Position numbers and translations under genes: made by a program. The notes beneath the pieces are model-generated. The model had not been told where the DNA came from and ran no database searches. It saw nothing but the letters and a program-made list of their open reading frames with translations. DNA of 64,000 bases from Natronorubrum halophilum (lineage in GTDB: Archaea > Halobacteriota > Halobacteria > Halobacteriales > Natrialbaceae). Below are positions 50,506-58,960 of the stretch, piece by piece; the first letter of the stretch is position 1, and every line of letters starts with the position of its first letter. The stretch is from assembly GCF_003670115.1 (NCBI RefSeq), contig NZ_QQTY01000007.1:62001-126000 (forward strand), given 5' to 3'.

Positions 50506-51195
50506 ATGAGCGACGATCAGCCGTCGGAATCGACGATCGAAAACACGCCAGGACAGGGACGAACGCCCGAAGCCGAACGGATCGAGCCGTCCGCTCCCGA
50601 GGAGTTCGGTCTCGTACAGGTCTGGTGGGGCGACGGCAAAGGAAAGACGACGGCGACGCTCGGCATGGGCGTTCGCGCCGCGGGCCACGGCTACCGCGTG
50701 CACGTGCTCCAGTTCATGAAAGGCGGAGCCTCGAGCGTCGATGCGGTCCGCGGCGAGTACAACGCGATGGCGGTCCTTCCGGGGATCAGCTACGAGAATC
50801 TCGGCCACTACGGCTGGCACGGCATGGCGGACGGGAGCGACGAAGCGGATCACGAAACGGAAGCGCGGGCCGGTCTCGAGCGCGCCCAGGAGTTACTCGC
50901 AGCGGCGGCGGAAACCGACCTCGGCGAGCCGATCAACCTCGACGCCCCGCCGGAAGAGGGGATGCATATGCTGATTCTCGACGAAGTGCTCTACGCCGCC
51001 GATCGCGGTCTACTCGACGAGGACGACGTCCGCGACCTGATCGATTCGAAACCGGACGATCTCGAACTCGTGCTCTCGGGAAGTCACACCGAGCCAGCCT
51101 ATCTCGAGGATCGGGCCGACCTGATCACGAACGTCCGGAAGGTGGCCCATCCGATCGACGACGGCCAGCGGGCGCGACAGGGGACGGAGTTCTGA
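50506..51195 (+). CDS. cobA: Cob(I)yrinic acid a,c-diamide adenosyltransferase (CobA/CobO/BtuR type)
   Basis: The 229-residue protein has a disordered, acidic 34-residue start. It continues GLVQVWWGDGKGKTTATLGM with the reversed-orientation P-loop GDGKGKTT (42-49) typical of CobA. HVLQFMKGGASSVDAVRGEY, HMLILDEVLYAADRGLLDED (Walker B LDE) and LVLSGSHTEP complete the fold. It puts the adenosyl group on the corrinoid cobalt in cobalamin synthesis or salvage. cbiP lies 3.7 kb downstream with an ABC exporter between. Confidence 0.93.
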   Translation: MSDDQPSESTIENTPGQGRTPEAERIEPSAPEEFGLVQVWWGDGKGKTTATLGMGVRAAGHGYRVHVLQFMKGGASSVDAVRGEYNAMAVLPGISYENLGHYGWHGMADGSDEADHETEARAGLERAQELLAAAAETDLGEPINLDAPPEEGMHMLILDEVLYAADRGLLDEDDVRDLIDSKPDDLELVLSGSHTEPAYLEDRADLITNVRKVAHPIDDGQRARQGTEF

Positions 51196-51307
51196 GCGAC
51201 GAGAAACGCGAGATCGACCCGTGCGGCGTAGACCGCAGCCGAGAGGCAGCGACACCGGAACCGACGACCGACACCGGAGACCGATTCACTCGGGCCGCGG
51301 CGCTCGT

Positions 51308-51670
51308 TCACTCGCTCGTATAGCTCTCGATCAGATCGCGAAGTCGGTCCGCCGGCAGCGCGCCGGTGTGCTGTTCGACCTGCTCGCCGTCCGCAAAGAG
51401 CAGGAGCGTCGGAACGCCGCGAACGCCGTAGGCACCCGCGAGTTGCTGGTGTTGCTCGACGTCTACTTTCGCAATCACGGCGTCCGTTTCGCTCGCCAAC
51501 CCGTCGAGAACCGGCTCGAGCATCTGGCAGGGGCCACACCAGTCGGCGTAGAAATCCACGAGCACGACGTCGTGGTCGGAGACGACGGCCTCGAGGTGAT
51601 CGGTGCCGTCGATACGGACCGGTTCGTCGAGCGACTGTTCCGATGATCCGCGATGTGTATCGGTTGCCAT
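51308..51670 (-). CDS. trxA: Thioredoxin
   Basis: Counting from the ATG at 51670 (one codon inside a GTG start), this is a 120-residue protein. VVLVDFYADWCGPCQMLEPV has the redox motif CGPC (C45/C48), VIAKVDVEQHQQLAGAYGVR follows, and GVPTLLLFADGEQV supplies the cis-Pro. It is a full thioredoxin with an acidic N-terminal extension of about 20 residues. It reduces disulfides and can support MsrA. The TATA element at 51696-51708 sits about 30 bases upstream, so the mRNA has a very short leader or none. Confidence 0.95.
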   Translation of the reverse strand: MATDTHRGSSEQSLDEPVRIDGTDHLEAVVSDHDVVLVDFYADWCGPCQMLEPVLDGLASETDAVIAKVDVEQHQQLAGAYGVRGVPTLLLFADGEQVEQHTGALPADRLRDLIESYTSE

Positions 51671-51695
51671 CACGTGTCCGTAGGATCCGAGCGCG

Positions 51696-51708
51696 GTTAA
51701 ATATGTTG
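51696..51708 (-). promoter_or_regulatory. TATA box of the thioredoxin gene
   Basis: On the minus strand this reads AACATATTTAACC. It is centred about 32 bases before the thioredoxin ATG, the archaeal spacing for a near-leaderless transcript. It is flanked by an otherwise higher-GC region. Confidence 0.55.
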
Positions 51709-51958
51709 TATGAATTGCGCAATACTGATGGGGTCGCGGCTACGGTTTCGACGGATTCGAGAACGGTTGCTATCGGTCAGTGCGTCGTATCGCACTCAAA
51801 GCAGCCGGTTACTGAAAAGCGGCTCGGGAGAGAGGTAATCGAAGAACTGCTAGACGTCGTACTCCGGATAGGTTTACGTTCGATATTGTGTGCGGGATTC
51901 AATAGTGTCGAATCGCGTTCGATCGGCCTCGAGCGCCCCTCCGAATCGGTGTTCGTCG

Positions 51959-52363
51959 CTAGCCCTCAGCCGCCGGCGCACCGTCGTCGGCGCGCTCGTA
52001 CTTGTCCTCGAACTCGTGGATGAGCTGTCCCATCTTCGCGTACCAGTCGTTCAACAGTCGCTGCATGTCGTTTGCGACCTGGGTCGAATCGGTCGGGTAG
52101 TAGACGTGATAGTAGCCGCCCTGATCGTAGTTGATCTGCTCCTTTTGAATGAATCCACTCTGGAGTAGGCGCTGGATCGATCGGTAGGCCGTCGACCGTT
52201 CGCGATCCACCCGCTCGGCGACCCCGTCGATAGTCAGGGGTTCGTCGCTTTCGACCAGTGCTCGAAAGCACTCCTTGTCGAGTTGCTTGAGGCCGTGGAT
52301 ACACTCCAACAGCCCTTCGCACTCCATATCCTGCTGGAGTTGTTCCGCCATCGAATTAGCCAT
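51959..52363 (-). CDS. TrmB-like winged-helix regulator
   Basis: The 134-residue protein has HGLKQLDKECFRALVESDEP as first helices and TIDGVAERVDRERSTAYRSI as the HTH (44-63). A wing with aromatic residues follows (INYDQGGYYHVYYPTDSTQV), then an acidic helix DWYAKMGQLIHEFEDKYERA. The layout is the short TrmB-type DNA-binding domain common in haloarchaea, without a sugar-binding domain. It is divergent from the ABC exporter at 52562 (198 bases apart), so control of that exporter is a reasonable guess. Confidence 0.85.
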   Translation of the reverse strand: MANSMAEQLQQDMECEGLLECIHGLKQLDKECFRALVESDEPLTIDGVAERVDRERSTAYRSIQRLLQSGFIQKEQINYDQGGYYHVYYPTDSTQVANDMQRLLNDWYAKMGQLIHEFEDKYERADDGAPAAEG

Positions 52364-52561
52364 CGTACCACCTCGAGAGACGGGACGAACTGATAAAAGG
52401 ATTTGTGAATATTGTACAATCTCGATGATCGGCCGAGAGTTCCCTCACGCGACGGTACGTCCGCTCACAAGGATGGTGTCGTCGGCGCTCGTATCGCCGT
52501 ACCGAGGTCGCGTCCCCGCCAGCACAATTAATATCAAGTAATTTGAACACTCCGACAACCA

Positions 52562-53323
52562 ATGGGTGCAATTCAGGTGGACGGGTTGGGAAAGACGTAC
52601 GGCGACATCGACGCGGTCGACGGGATGGATTTCAGCGTCGAGCGGGGAGAACTCTACGGGTTTCTCGGTCCGAACGGGGCCGGCAAGACGACCACGATTC
52701 GCGTCCTAACCGGCCAGATCCGACCGGACGCGGGGACGGCTCGCGTCCTCGAAACCGATCCGACGACGGAGCCGATCGAAACCCGACGATGGGTCGGCGT
52801 TCTGCCGGAGCAGGGCTCGCCGCCGAGCTTTCTGACCCCGCGGGAGTACTTCGAGTTCGTCGGGAGCGTCCGGGACCTCGAGCCGGACCGAGTAGCCGAT
52901 CGAACGGAGCTCTGGGCGGACCGACTGGGGTTCGAGAGCAAACTCGATACGCTCCACACTGACCTCTCGCGGGGCCAACAGCAGAAAGTGATGATCACGC
53001 AGGCGTTCCTCCACGAACCCGACGTGGTCTTCATCGACGAACCGCTGGCGAATCTCGACCCGCTGGTCCAAGAACAGGTCAAGCAGTTTCTCGTGTCGTA
53101 CGCGGCCGGCGACAACGCCGTCTTCGTCTCGACGCACAACATCGACGTCGCCGAGGAGATCTGTACGCGGGTCGGAATCGTCGCCGACGGACGGATCGTA
53201 ACCGAACGGTCGCTCGAGGGCGACGGAACCGACGGATCGCTTCTCGAGGTGTTTCTCGATCGCGTCAACGACGCTGACGTTCGCGACGCGCCGTCGCTCG
53301 AACAGGTCGAGCCGGGACGATGA
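52562..53323 (+). CDS. ABC transporter ATP-binding protein (ABC-2 exporter type)
   Basis: The 253-residue ATPase has Walker A GPNGAGKTT, the Q-loop region GVLPEQGSPPSFLTPREYFE, the variant signature LSRGQQQKVM, Walker B VVFIDEPLANLDP and the switch His in VSTHNIDVAEEIC. It is closely related in plan to the first ABC exporter of the window but with a separate sequence. The permease gene starts within its stop. The A/T-rich stretch AATTAATATCAAGTAATTTG at 52526-52545 is the likely promoter. The substrate is unknown. Confidence 0.92.
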   Translation: MGAIQVDGLGKTYGDIDAVDGMDFSVERGELYGFLGPNGAGKTTTIRVLTGQIRPDAGTARVLETDPTTEPIETRRWVGVLPEQGSPPSFLTPREYFEFVGSVRDLEPDRVADRTELWADRLGFESKLDTLHTDLSRGQQQKVMITQAFLHEPDVVFIDEPLANLDPLVQEQVKQFLVSYAAGDNAVFVSTHNIDVAEEICTRVGIVADGRIVTERSLEGDGTDGSLLEVFLDRVNDADVRDAPSLEQVEPGR

Positions 53324-54792
53324 CCGGGACTACGGGAGTCGAGACGGGAAGCGACGGCCGCTCAGCATCGATAACGCGGTGGTTGTTTACGACCCTCCTT
53401 CGCGAAGAGTGGCGGCTCCACACCCAGCTATTCGGCGGCTGGCGGTTCGCACTGTTCCCGCTCGTGATCGCCCTCCTCACGGTGAGCGCGACCATCGCCC
53501 TCCTCGAAACGGGAACCGCGGCGAGAACGATCGTCGGCGGGTTGCACGTCCTCGCGCTCGGCTTCGGCCTCTACAGCGGAACGGCCGGTTTTGCGGGCTC
53601 CGACATGCTCGAGAACGTGTTCGGCCGGCTTTCGCTCGTCCTCTCGACGTCGACGACGCTGCCGCTGTCCCGGCGACGGTTACTGGGGGTGTTTTTGCTG
53701 AAGGACGCGCTGTTCTACGCGGTCGCGTTCGTCCTGCCGATGGCGGTCAGTAACGCGGCTCTCGGCGGGCTTTCGGCGACAGCGCCGCTCGCCGTGGGGG
53801 CGCTCTGGCTCTCGCTCTCGCTCGCGTTCGTGTTTGGAATGACCCTGACCGTCGCGGTGATCGCGCTTCGGACCCGCGGCGTCCCGACGTGGGCGATCGC
53901 CGCGACGGTCGGTCTGGCTATCGGCGGGCTGTGGGCGACGGGCCGTAGCCGCGAACTTCGGGCGCTCTTCGTGCCGATCGATGGGTCACTGAGAGCGGCA
54001 GTCGGGTTGACCGCCGGGACCGTCCTCGTCGGCGCGGCCTCGCTCGCCCTGTACGATCCGAGCTACGGACGGCCCTCGCGGACCGCGAGCGATCGATTCG
54101 CGAGACTCAGCGGCGCGCTACCGTTGCGCGCCACCACCAACGCGCTCGTTTCGAAAACGCTGCTCGATCTGGCGCGATCTTCGGGCAGCGTCTGGAAGCC
54201 GTTCGTCTCGGCCGGTATCCTGCTCGCCCTCGTGGCCGCCCTCGTCGACGTGGTCGGTACGATCACCGGTATCGCCCCCGCCCCGGGAATCTTCTTCGGC
54301 GGCGTCCTGGGCCTGACGGCGTTTACGACCTACAACTGGCTCACGCAGTTCGACTCGCTCGAGGCCTACCTCGCGTATCCGGTCTCCATCGAGGACGTCT
54401 TCCGAGCGAAACGAATCGCGTTCGTCCTCGTCGGCGCGCCGACCGTGGCGGTGCCGTACCTGGCGGCGATCTACTGGTTCGAGGCGACGCTCGCGGACGC
54501 GGCGGTCGGAGCGATCCTGCTCGCGGGGTACGGGCTGTACTACTACGGCCTCACCGTCTATATTGCCGGCTTCGATCCCAACGAATTCCTCTTCGACGCC
54601 GTCCGGTTTTCGCTGTTCACCGTCGGCGTCGGGGTCGCTCTCGTGCCGACGCTGGTCGCCGGCTTCGTCGTCGTCCCGCCGTCCGGTAGCGTCGCGCTCG
54701 CCGTTGCGGGGGTCGGATTCGGCGCGGTCGGGGTGGTCCTCTCGAGCCGTGCGGGGCCGCGCTGGGAGGAGCGCTATCAGGCGGGCGACTGA
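53320..54792 (+). CDS. ABC transporter permease (ABC-2 type)
   Basis: The ATG in the overlap ATGA gives a 490-residue membrane protein with about 12 helices (FALFPLVIALLTVSATIALL, VGALWLSLSLAFVFGMTLTV, VALVPTLVAGFVVVPP). The N-terminal 20 residues are hydrophilic. WLFTTLLREEWRLHTQLFGG before helix 1 is typical for large haloarchaeal ABC-2 permeases. As with the first exporter, one permease chain probably spans the whole membrane path. It forms a two-gene operon with the upstream ATPase. Confidence 0.88.
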   Translation: MTGTTGVETGSDGRSASITRWLFTTLLREEWRLHTQLFGGWRFALFPLVIALLTVSATIALLETGTAARTIVGGLHVLALGFGLYSGTAGFAGSDMLENVFGRLSLVLSTSTTLPLSRRRLLGVFLLKDALFYAVAFVLPMAVSNAALGGLSATAPLAVGALWLSLSLAFVFGMTLTVAVIALRTRGVPTWAIAATVGLAIGGLWATGRSRELRALFVPIDGSLRAAVGLTAGTVLVGAASLALYDPSYGRPSRTASDRFARLSGALPLRATTNALVSKTLLDLARSSGSVWKPFVSAGILLALVAALVDVVGTITGIAPAPGIFFGGVLGLTAFTTYNWLTQFDSLEAYLAYPVSIEDVFRAKRIAFVLVGAPTVAVPYLAAIYWFEATLADAAVGAILLAGYGLYYYGLTVYIAGFDPNEFLFDAVRFSLFTVGVGVALVPTLVAGFVVVPPSGSVALAVAGVGFGAVGVVLSSRAGPRWEERYQAGD

Positions 54793-54933
54793 GACGAGCA
54801 ACGAGAAGCGAAACAGACGTTGTGGGTGAAGCGTGACCGAAGCGCACGGCGCGGGCGAGAGAACGACCGTCGCGTTCGGCGAGAACGAACCGATAGGACG
54901 ATACTGCGAGCCGCGTGACTAGCCACCACGCGG

Positions 54934-56601
54934 ATGACACGGACGCTCCTCGTCGCAGGGACTGCAAGCCACGTCGGCAAGTCGACGGTCGCCGCCGGAC
55001 TCTGTCGGCTGCTCGCCGATCGAGGCGTTTCGGTCGCCCCGTTCAAGGCACAGAACATGAGTAACAACGCTCGAGTCGTCGTGCGACCCGAGGCCATCGG
55101 AGACGGTTCCGAAGGCCGCCACGGTGACGACGCACCGATCACTGATCGGTGGGGAGAGATCGGCGTCTCCCAGTTCGTCCAGGCGCGTGCGGCCCGGACG
55201 ACGCCGACGACGGACTGCAACCCGGTGCTCCTCAAGCCCCGCGGCGACGGGGAGAGCCAACTCGTCCTCCAGGGACGAGCCCGCGAGCACGTCCCGGCGA
55301 GCGACTACTACGAGGCGTACTGGGAGGACGCTCGAGCGGCCGCCGAAGAATCTTACCGGCGACTCGCAGCCGATCACGACGTCGTCATCGCGGAAGGCGC
55401 GGGAAGCATCGCCGAGATCAACCTCCACGAGCGCGACCTCGCGAACGTCGAGACGCCCCGATTCGCCGACGCCGAGATCCTCCTGCTGGTCGATATCGAA
55501 CGCGGCGGAGCCTTCGCCAGCCTGTACGGCACCATCGAGTTGCTTCCCGACTCGTTGCGCGATCGCCTCGTCGGGGCGGTCATCACCAAGTTTCGGGGCG
55601 ACCCGACGCTGCTCGAGCCGGGCATCGAGGAGATCGAAGCCGAGACCGGCGTCCCGATCGTGGGCGTGCTCCCCTACGACGACCCCGGATTGCCCGAAGA
55701 AGACAGCGTCGGCCTCCCGGCAACGGGCGAGGGCGGCGTCCTCGGGGACGACGACGGTATTCCCGAGGCTCGACGGATCCGGATCGCCGTGCCCCGGCTG
55801 CCGCGGATTTCGAACGCGACGGATCTCGAGGCGCTCGCGGCCGAGCCGGGCGTCTCGGTCGCGTTCGTGCCGATCGAGACGGGTGCACTCGAGACCGAAA
55901 CCGCGTCCGCTACCGACCCGCTCGAGGAGGCCGATGCAGACGCGGTCGTCCTTCCGGGAACGAAGAACACGGTCGACGACCTGCGAGCGCTCCACGAGGC
56001 CGGCTTCGGGGACGCGCTCGCCGGGTTCGGCGGTCCGGTCGTCGGCGTCTGTGGCGGCTACCAGCTGCTGGGCGAGCGGATCACGAACGCCTCGCTCGAG
56101 GGAACCGGCGACGACGACGTTCTCGAGGGGTTGGGATTGTTACCGGTCGAGACGCGATTCGAGGGGACCAAACGGCTCGAGCGGACGACGGTCCCCGTCG
56201 ACGGCGACGCGACGCCGCTGCTCGCGGGTGCCGAGGGACCCGCCGCAGGGTACGAGATCCACGCCGGTCGAACGCGGGCGCTCGAGGACGTCGACCGGCC
56301 GCTCGGCGACTCGAGCGCCGCCCGCGGACGGGTTCTTGGGACGTATCTCCACGGGCTGTTCGATAACGACTCGGTTCGAACGGCGTTTCTCGCACACGTC
56401 GCTGCAAAAGCGGGAGTCGATCGAACGGCGGGCGACGAACCCGGTGCTACCGATACGGAGTCCGCGACAGGGCGACAAAACGCAACCGGTCGGACGCCGT
56501 CCGACCGGGCGGCGACGCTGGTTCGCAAGCACGTCGATCTCGAGGCGCTGGGCGAGCCCTTCGGGACGGGACTCACGTGCGGTAAGGAAGACGGTCAGTA
56601 G
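54934..56601 (+). CDS. cbiP: Cobyric acid synthase (glutamine-dependent amidotransferase)
   Basis: The 555-residue protein starts [20 protein letters not shown], an ATP-binding loop of the dethiobiotin-synthetase type. [13 protein letters not shown] is the CobQ/CbiP signature, [20 protein letters not shown] and [20 protein letters not shown] follow. The glutaminase domain has [10 protein letters not shown] with the Cys nucleophile and [11 protein letters not shown] with the His. It amidates four carboxyl groups of adenosylcobyrinic diamide. An acidic insert with Gly/Asp near residues 255-275 looks halophile-specific. No further cob genes lie between it and the window end. Confidence 0.93.
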   Translation: MTRTLLVAGTASHVGKSTVAAGLCRLLADRGVSVAPFKAQNMSNNARVVVRPEAIGDGSEGRHGDDAPITDRWGEIGVSQFVQARAARTTPTTDCNPVLLKPRGDGESQLVLQGRAREHVPASDYYEAYWEDARAAAEESYRRLAADHDVVIAEGAGSIAEINLHERDLANVETPRFADAEILLLVDIERGGAFASLYGTIELLPDSLRDRLVGAVITKFRGDPTLLEPGIEEIEAETGVPIVGVLPYDDPGLPEEDSVGLPATGEGGVLGDDDGIPEARRIRIAVPRLPRISNATDLEALAAEPGVSVAFVPIETGALETETASATDPLEEADADAVVLPGTKNTVDDLRALHEAGFGDALAGFGGPVVGVCGGYQLLGERITNASLEGTGDDDVLEGLGLLPVETRFEGTKRLERTTVPVDGDATPLLAGAEGPAAGYEIHAGRTRALEDVDRPLGDSSAARGRVLGTYLHGLFDNDSVRTAFLAHVAAKAGVDRTAGDEPGATDTESATGRQNATGRTPSDRAATLVRKHVDLEALGEPFGTGLTCGKEDGQ

Positions 56602-56623
56602 CGACGGTCTGGATCGAGACGAC

Positions 56624-57013
56624 CTAGACGGATTTGTTGCGGTACGTTCCGAGCAGTTCCTCGAGAATGATGCACTCCTGATCGGCCGAATCGTAGTGCG
56701 TGTCGATGAAGCGTTCCGCGGCCTCGTACTCTCCGCGCAGACCGTGCTTGCGGATGGTTATGACGGCATCGAGGAAGAAGGTCCCCCCGTCAGCACCGAC
56801 CACCGACGCGTGATCTCGCTCGTTGATATCGAGTTCGGACTTGATCTCGTCGAAGTTGAACGTCTTCACCTCGTGGTCGGTGTTGATCAGCGTGAGCACG
56901 TACTCCGCGGAGAAGCGATAGAACTCGGATTTGCTCTCGAACATACCGTCGTCGACGAGTTCATCGATCGCGCCGACGACCTCGTCCGGATATCTGACGG
57001 TATCTTTCGCCAT
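56624..57013 (-). CDS. Ribbon-helix-helix (CopG-like) DNA-binding protein with C-terminal domain
   Basis: From the ATG at 57013 the 129-residue protein begins MAKDTVRYPDEVVGAIDELV then DDGMFESKSEFYRFSAEYVL, a ribbon-helix-helix: one beta strand, two helices with the GxFxSKSEFxR turn. The remaining 80 residues (FNFDEIKSELDINERDHASV, GTFFLDAVITIRKHGLRGEY) form an uncharacterised helical part, perhaps ligand- or partner-binding. It differs from short RHH regulators of about 55 residues. The A/T-rich block at 57040-57080 is its probable promoter. It is convergent with cbiP. Confidence 0.8.
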   Translation of the reverse strand: MAKDTVRYPDEVVGAIDELVDDGMFESKSEFYRFSAEYVLTLINTDHEVKTFNFDEIKSELDINERDHASVVGADGGTFFLDAVITIRKHGLRGEYEAAERFIDTHYDSADQECIILEELLGTYRNKSV

Positions 57014-57196
57014 GTCGTCACTGTGCACGCTACTGACTCATTATTGTTTCGAATAAATGTTATATCTCATATATTTTCGGGCCCCTCGAGGACCTGAATC
57101 CGTATCGATTTCGACGATCAGCGGACACTCGAGTCTCGTATCGAGCCTCGAAACGGAACGAACGTTAAAGCAACCGGGACCGGTTTGCTCACACGA

Positions 57197-58030
57197 GTGA
57201 GCCCAATCGACGCGTCCCCCGGATTCCTCGTCAGTTCCCTCCCCTGGTGGCTAGCAGCGCCGGTGATCCAGCTCGTGGTGCTCGTGTTCGGGATGGCGCT
57301 CGACGAGACGTACGTCAACCGGGTGACCATCCTGACCGGGGCGCTCGCCGTACAGATTCACGCGTTCGTCGCCGGTGACGTCGGGATGCTCGTCGGTCTG
57401 TACGGCGACCTCGGTCTCGTTATCGGAACGTACGGGCTGTACGCCTACGTCATCGACGGCTACGTCGGAGACTGGTTTCGACTCCTCGCCTACTTCGTGT
57501 ACTCGCCGCTGTCGGTCGCTCTCGTCATCCTGGCCGCCGGCCCCACGCTGTTCGGCGTCGAACCGCTGGTCGTCCCCGCACTCGTTCTCGCCGGGTACGG
57601 CAACCATCAGTTCCGCGAGTACCTCCGCCCCGACGTTCCCTACTACTTCGGTCCCGAATCGCGGGCGTCGTTCGAGGCGGTCGTCGAAACCGAGGCCACC
57701 GTGGGGACGTCAACCGAGACGCCGACGGCCGATTCCGGCGAATCGACCGCCGTGTCAGCCGCGACGAGGGCCGACACTGAATCGGCTACGGCAGCACCAG
57801 CCGAGGGGGACGCGACAGCCAACGATAGCGGTGAACCAACAGCCAACGACGGCGGTGAACCGACAGCGGCGACGGGTCACGACGCAGGCGCCGCGTCCTT
57901 CGACGACGCAACGGCTACCGACAGCAACTCCGACGACGGCTCCGGCTTCGATCATCCCGGTGTCGAACCGGCTACCGCTGCCGACTCGAGCGAGCGGGGG
58001 ATTCTTCCGGAGTTCATGCGACGGCTCTAG
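57197..58030 (+). CDS. Membrane protein with a long disordered Asp/Ala/Thr tail
   Basis: A GTG at 57197 (MSPIDASPGFLVSSLPWWLA) gives 277 residues; the frame is open 4 codons upstream from a TTG. Residues 10-145 have about five helices (APVIQLVVLVFGMALDETYV, MLVGLYGDLGLVIGTYGLYA, YFVYSPLSVALVILAAGPTL). HQFREYLRPDVPYYFGPESR closes the membrane part. Residues 160-270 are low-complexity Glu/Thr/Ala/Asp with a tandem repeat and must be disordered. A short ILPEFMRRL follows at the end. I do not recognise the family. The tail could tether a cytoplasmic partner. Confidence 0.65.
   Translation: MSPIDASPGFLVSSLPWWLAAPVIQLVVLVFGMALDETYVNRVTILTGALAVQIHAFVAGDVGMLVGLYGDLGLVIGTYGLYAYVIDGYVGDWFRLLAYFVYSPLSVALVILAAGPTLFGVEPLVVPALVLAGYGNHQFREYLRPDVPYYFGPESRASFEAVVETEATVGTSTETPTADSGESTAVSAATRADTESATAAPAEGDATANDSGEPTANDGGEPTAATGHDAGAASFDDATATDSNSDDGSGFDHPGVEPATAADSSERGILPEFMRRL
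57815..57862 (+). repeat. 24-bp imperfect tandem repeat within the membrane-protein tail
   Basis: Two copies with about 3 differences at 57815-57838 and 57839-57862 encode TANDSGEP and TANDGGEP. Unit length is a multiple of three, so copy number can change without breaking the frame. Confidence 0.8.
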
Positions 58031-58213
58031 AAACCCGATCCGAACGGACGGGAGGAACCCGGTCTAAACAGGCGGCCGCGGATCGGTCGGTTTCCAGACA
58101 GAACCGTTTCCGCGGACGAAGAGTGTGAATTATTGTCTCACACGATCGGCTAGTACCTGTAACAGGCTATTCGGGGGTGAAAACGCAACGAGTCGGCCCG
58201 TAGCAACTACCTA

Positions 58214-58230
58214 CAAATTTATTATTTATC
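58214..58230 (+). promoter_or_regulatory. TATA box of the MTH865-like gene
   Basis: AAATTTATTATTTATCG lies 21-37 bases before the ATG at 58251 and is the clearest archaeal TATA element in the area. The distance implies a leaderless or nearly leaderless mRNA. Confidence 0.6.
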
Positions 58231-58250
58231 GTGTCTAACCGAAGAGCGCA

Positions 58251-58502
58251 ATGGCAGATGAATCCGAAATCCGTCAGCAGATGATCGACGCGTTCGGAGA
58301 AGCCGACTACCCGATTTCGAGTCCGATGGACCTCGTTCCGGCGCTCCCCAACGGACCCGGTACGAAGTTCGAATCCGGCGACTTCTCCATGACCGCAATG
58401 GAACTGAACACGAAAACGTCCGGTGGCGACTTCCCCTACGACGATCCCGAAACCTTCGTCGACGACATCATCGAAGACCTCAAAGAGCAGGGTGAACTCT
58501 AG
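58251..58502 (+). CDS. MTH865-like family protein
   Basis: The 83-residue protein begins MADESEIRQQMIDAFGEADY and continues PISSPMDLVPALPNGPGTKF, FSMTAMELNTKTSGGDFPYD and FVDDIIEDLKEQGEL. The PM(D/E)LVPALPNGPGTKF core and helical ends are characteristic of the MTH865 family, EF-hand-like helical proteins first known from Methanothermobacter. Function is unknown. The strong TATA box and optimal codons suggest abundant expression. Confidence 0.88.
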   Translation: MADESEIRQQMIDAFGEADYPISSPMDLVPALPNGPGTKFESGDFSMTAMELNTKTSGGDFPYDDPETFVDDIIEDLKEQGEL

Positions 58503-58960
58503 ACCGGAACACCGTGGTGCAGCCGGGTGGGGTGGAGGCGTCCACGCAGTTCCCGCACCGATTCATCCGAACTCGACACACCGGTAGTCAGTGGGCTGAA
58601 ATCGATTACCGTCCGGTTCGTGCCGTACCGATCGAAACGGGCCTCACACTGATCGCACAGTCGTTGCGCGATCGAGACGGAGCATCCGTCAGTGGCGACT
58701 GAAGAGTGTCGTTCGATCATCCGGGCGCAAGACGACTATCGAAGCAACACATTGTACACTGTGTAAACCGTCTCCACTGTTCAGATTCGACCATCGGCAA
58801 GCCGTACAGCCGCCGAACACAGTGTCGCAAACTGATTTTATGACACTAGTTTTCGAAACAACTCAATCTACCAGTAACCTTTTATTCTGACCCCGTGTTT
58901 GCTCAGAAAGGCATCCCCGTCAGCGTTGCGATCGGCAACAGCAACGGTCCCTGATATTGT
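58503..58960. other. 458-bp intergenic region
   Basis: No gene is firmly supported. A minus-strand frame from 58720 to 58499 has one CxxC (RLCDQCEARFDRYG) but a weak C-terminus (RGRLHPTRLHHG) and ordinary third-position bias, so I leave it out. The A/T-rich CCTTTTATTCTG at 58877-58888 could be the promoter of the Bat-like gene at 58961. Confidence 0.4.

Noticed and set aside
55124-57097. 657-codon frame over cbiP and beyond
   Set aside because: Arg/Ser/Pro-rich alternative frame of a clear cobyric acid synthase gene; it also runs antisense through the RHH gene.
58499-58720. Minus-strand 73-codon frame with one CxxC
   Set aside because: Only one Cys pair in a plausible zinc spacing, weak C-terminus and middling codon bias; not enough to call a gene.
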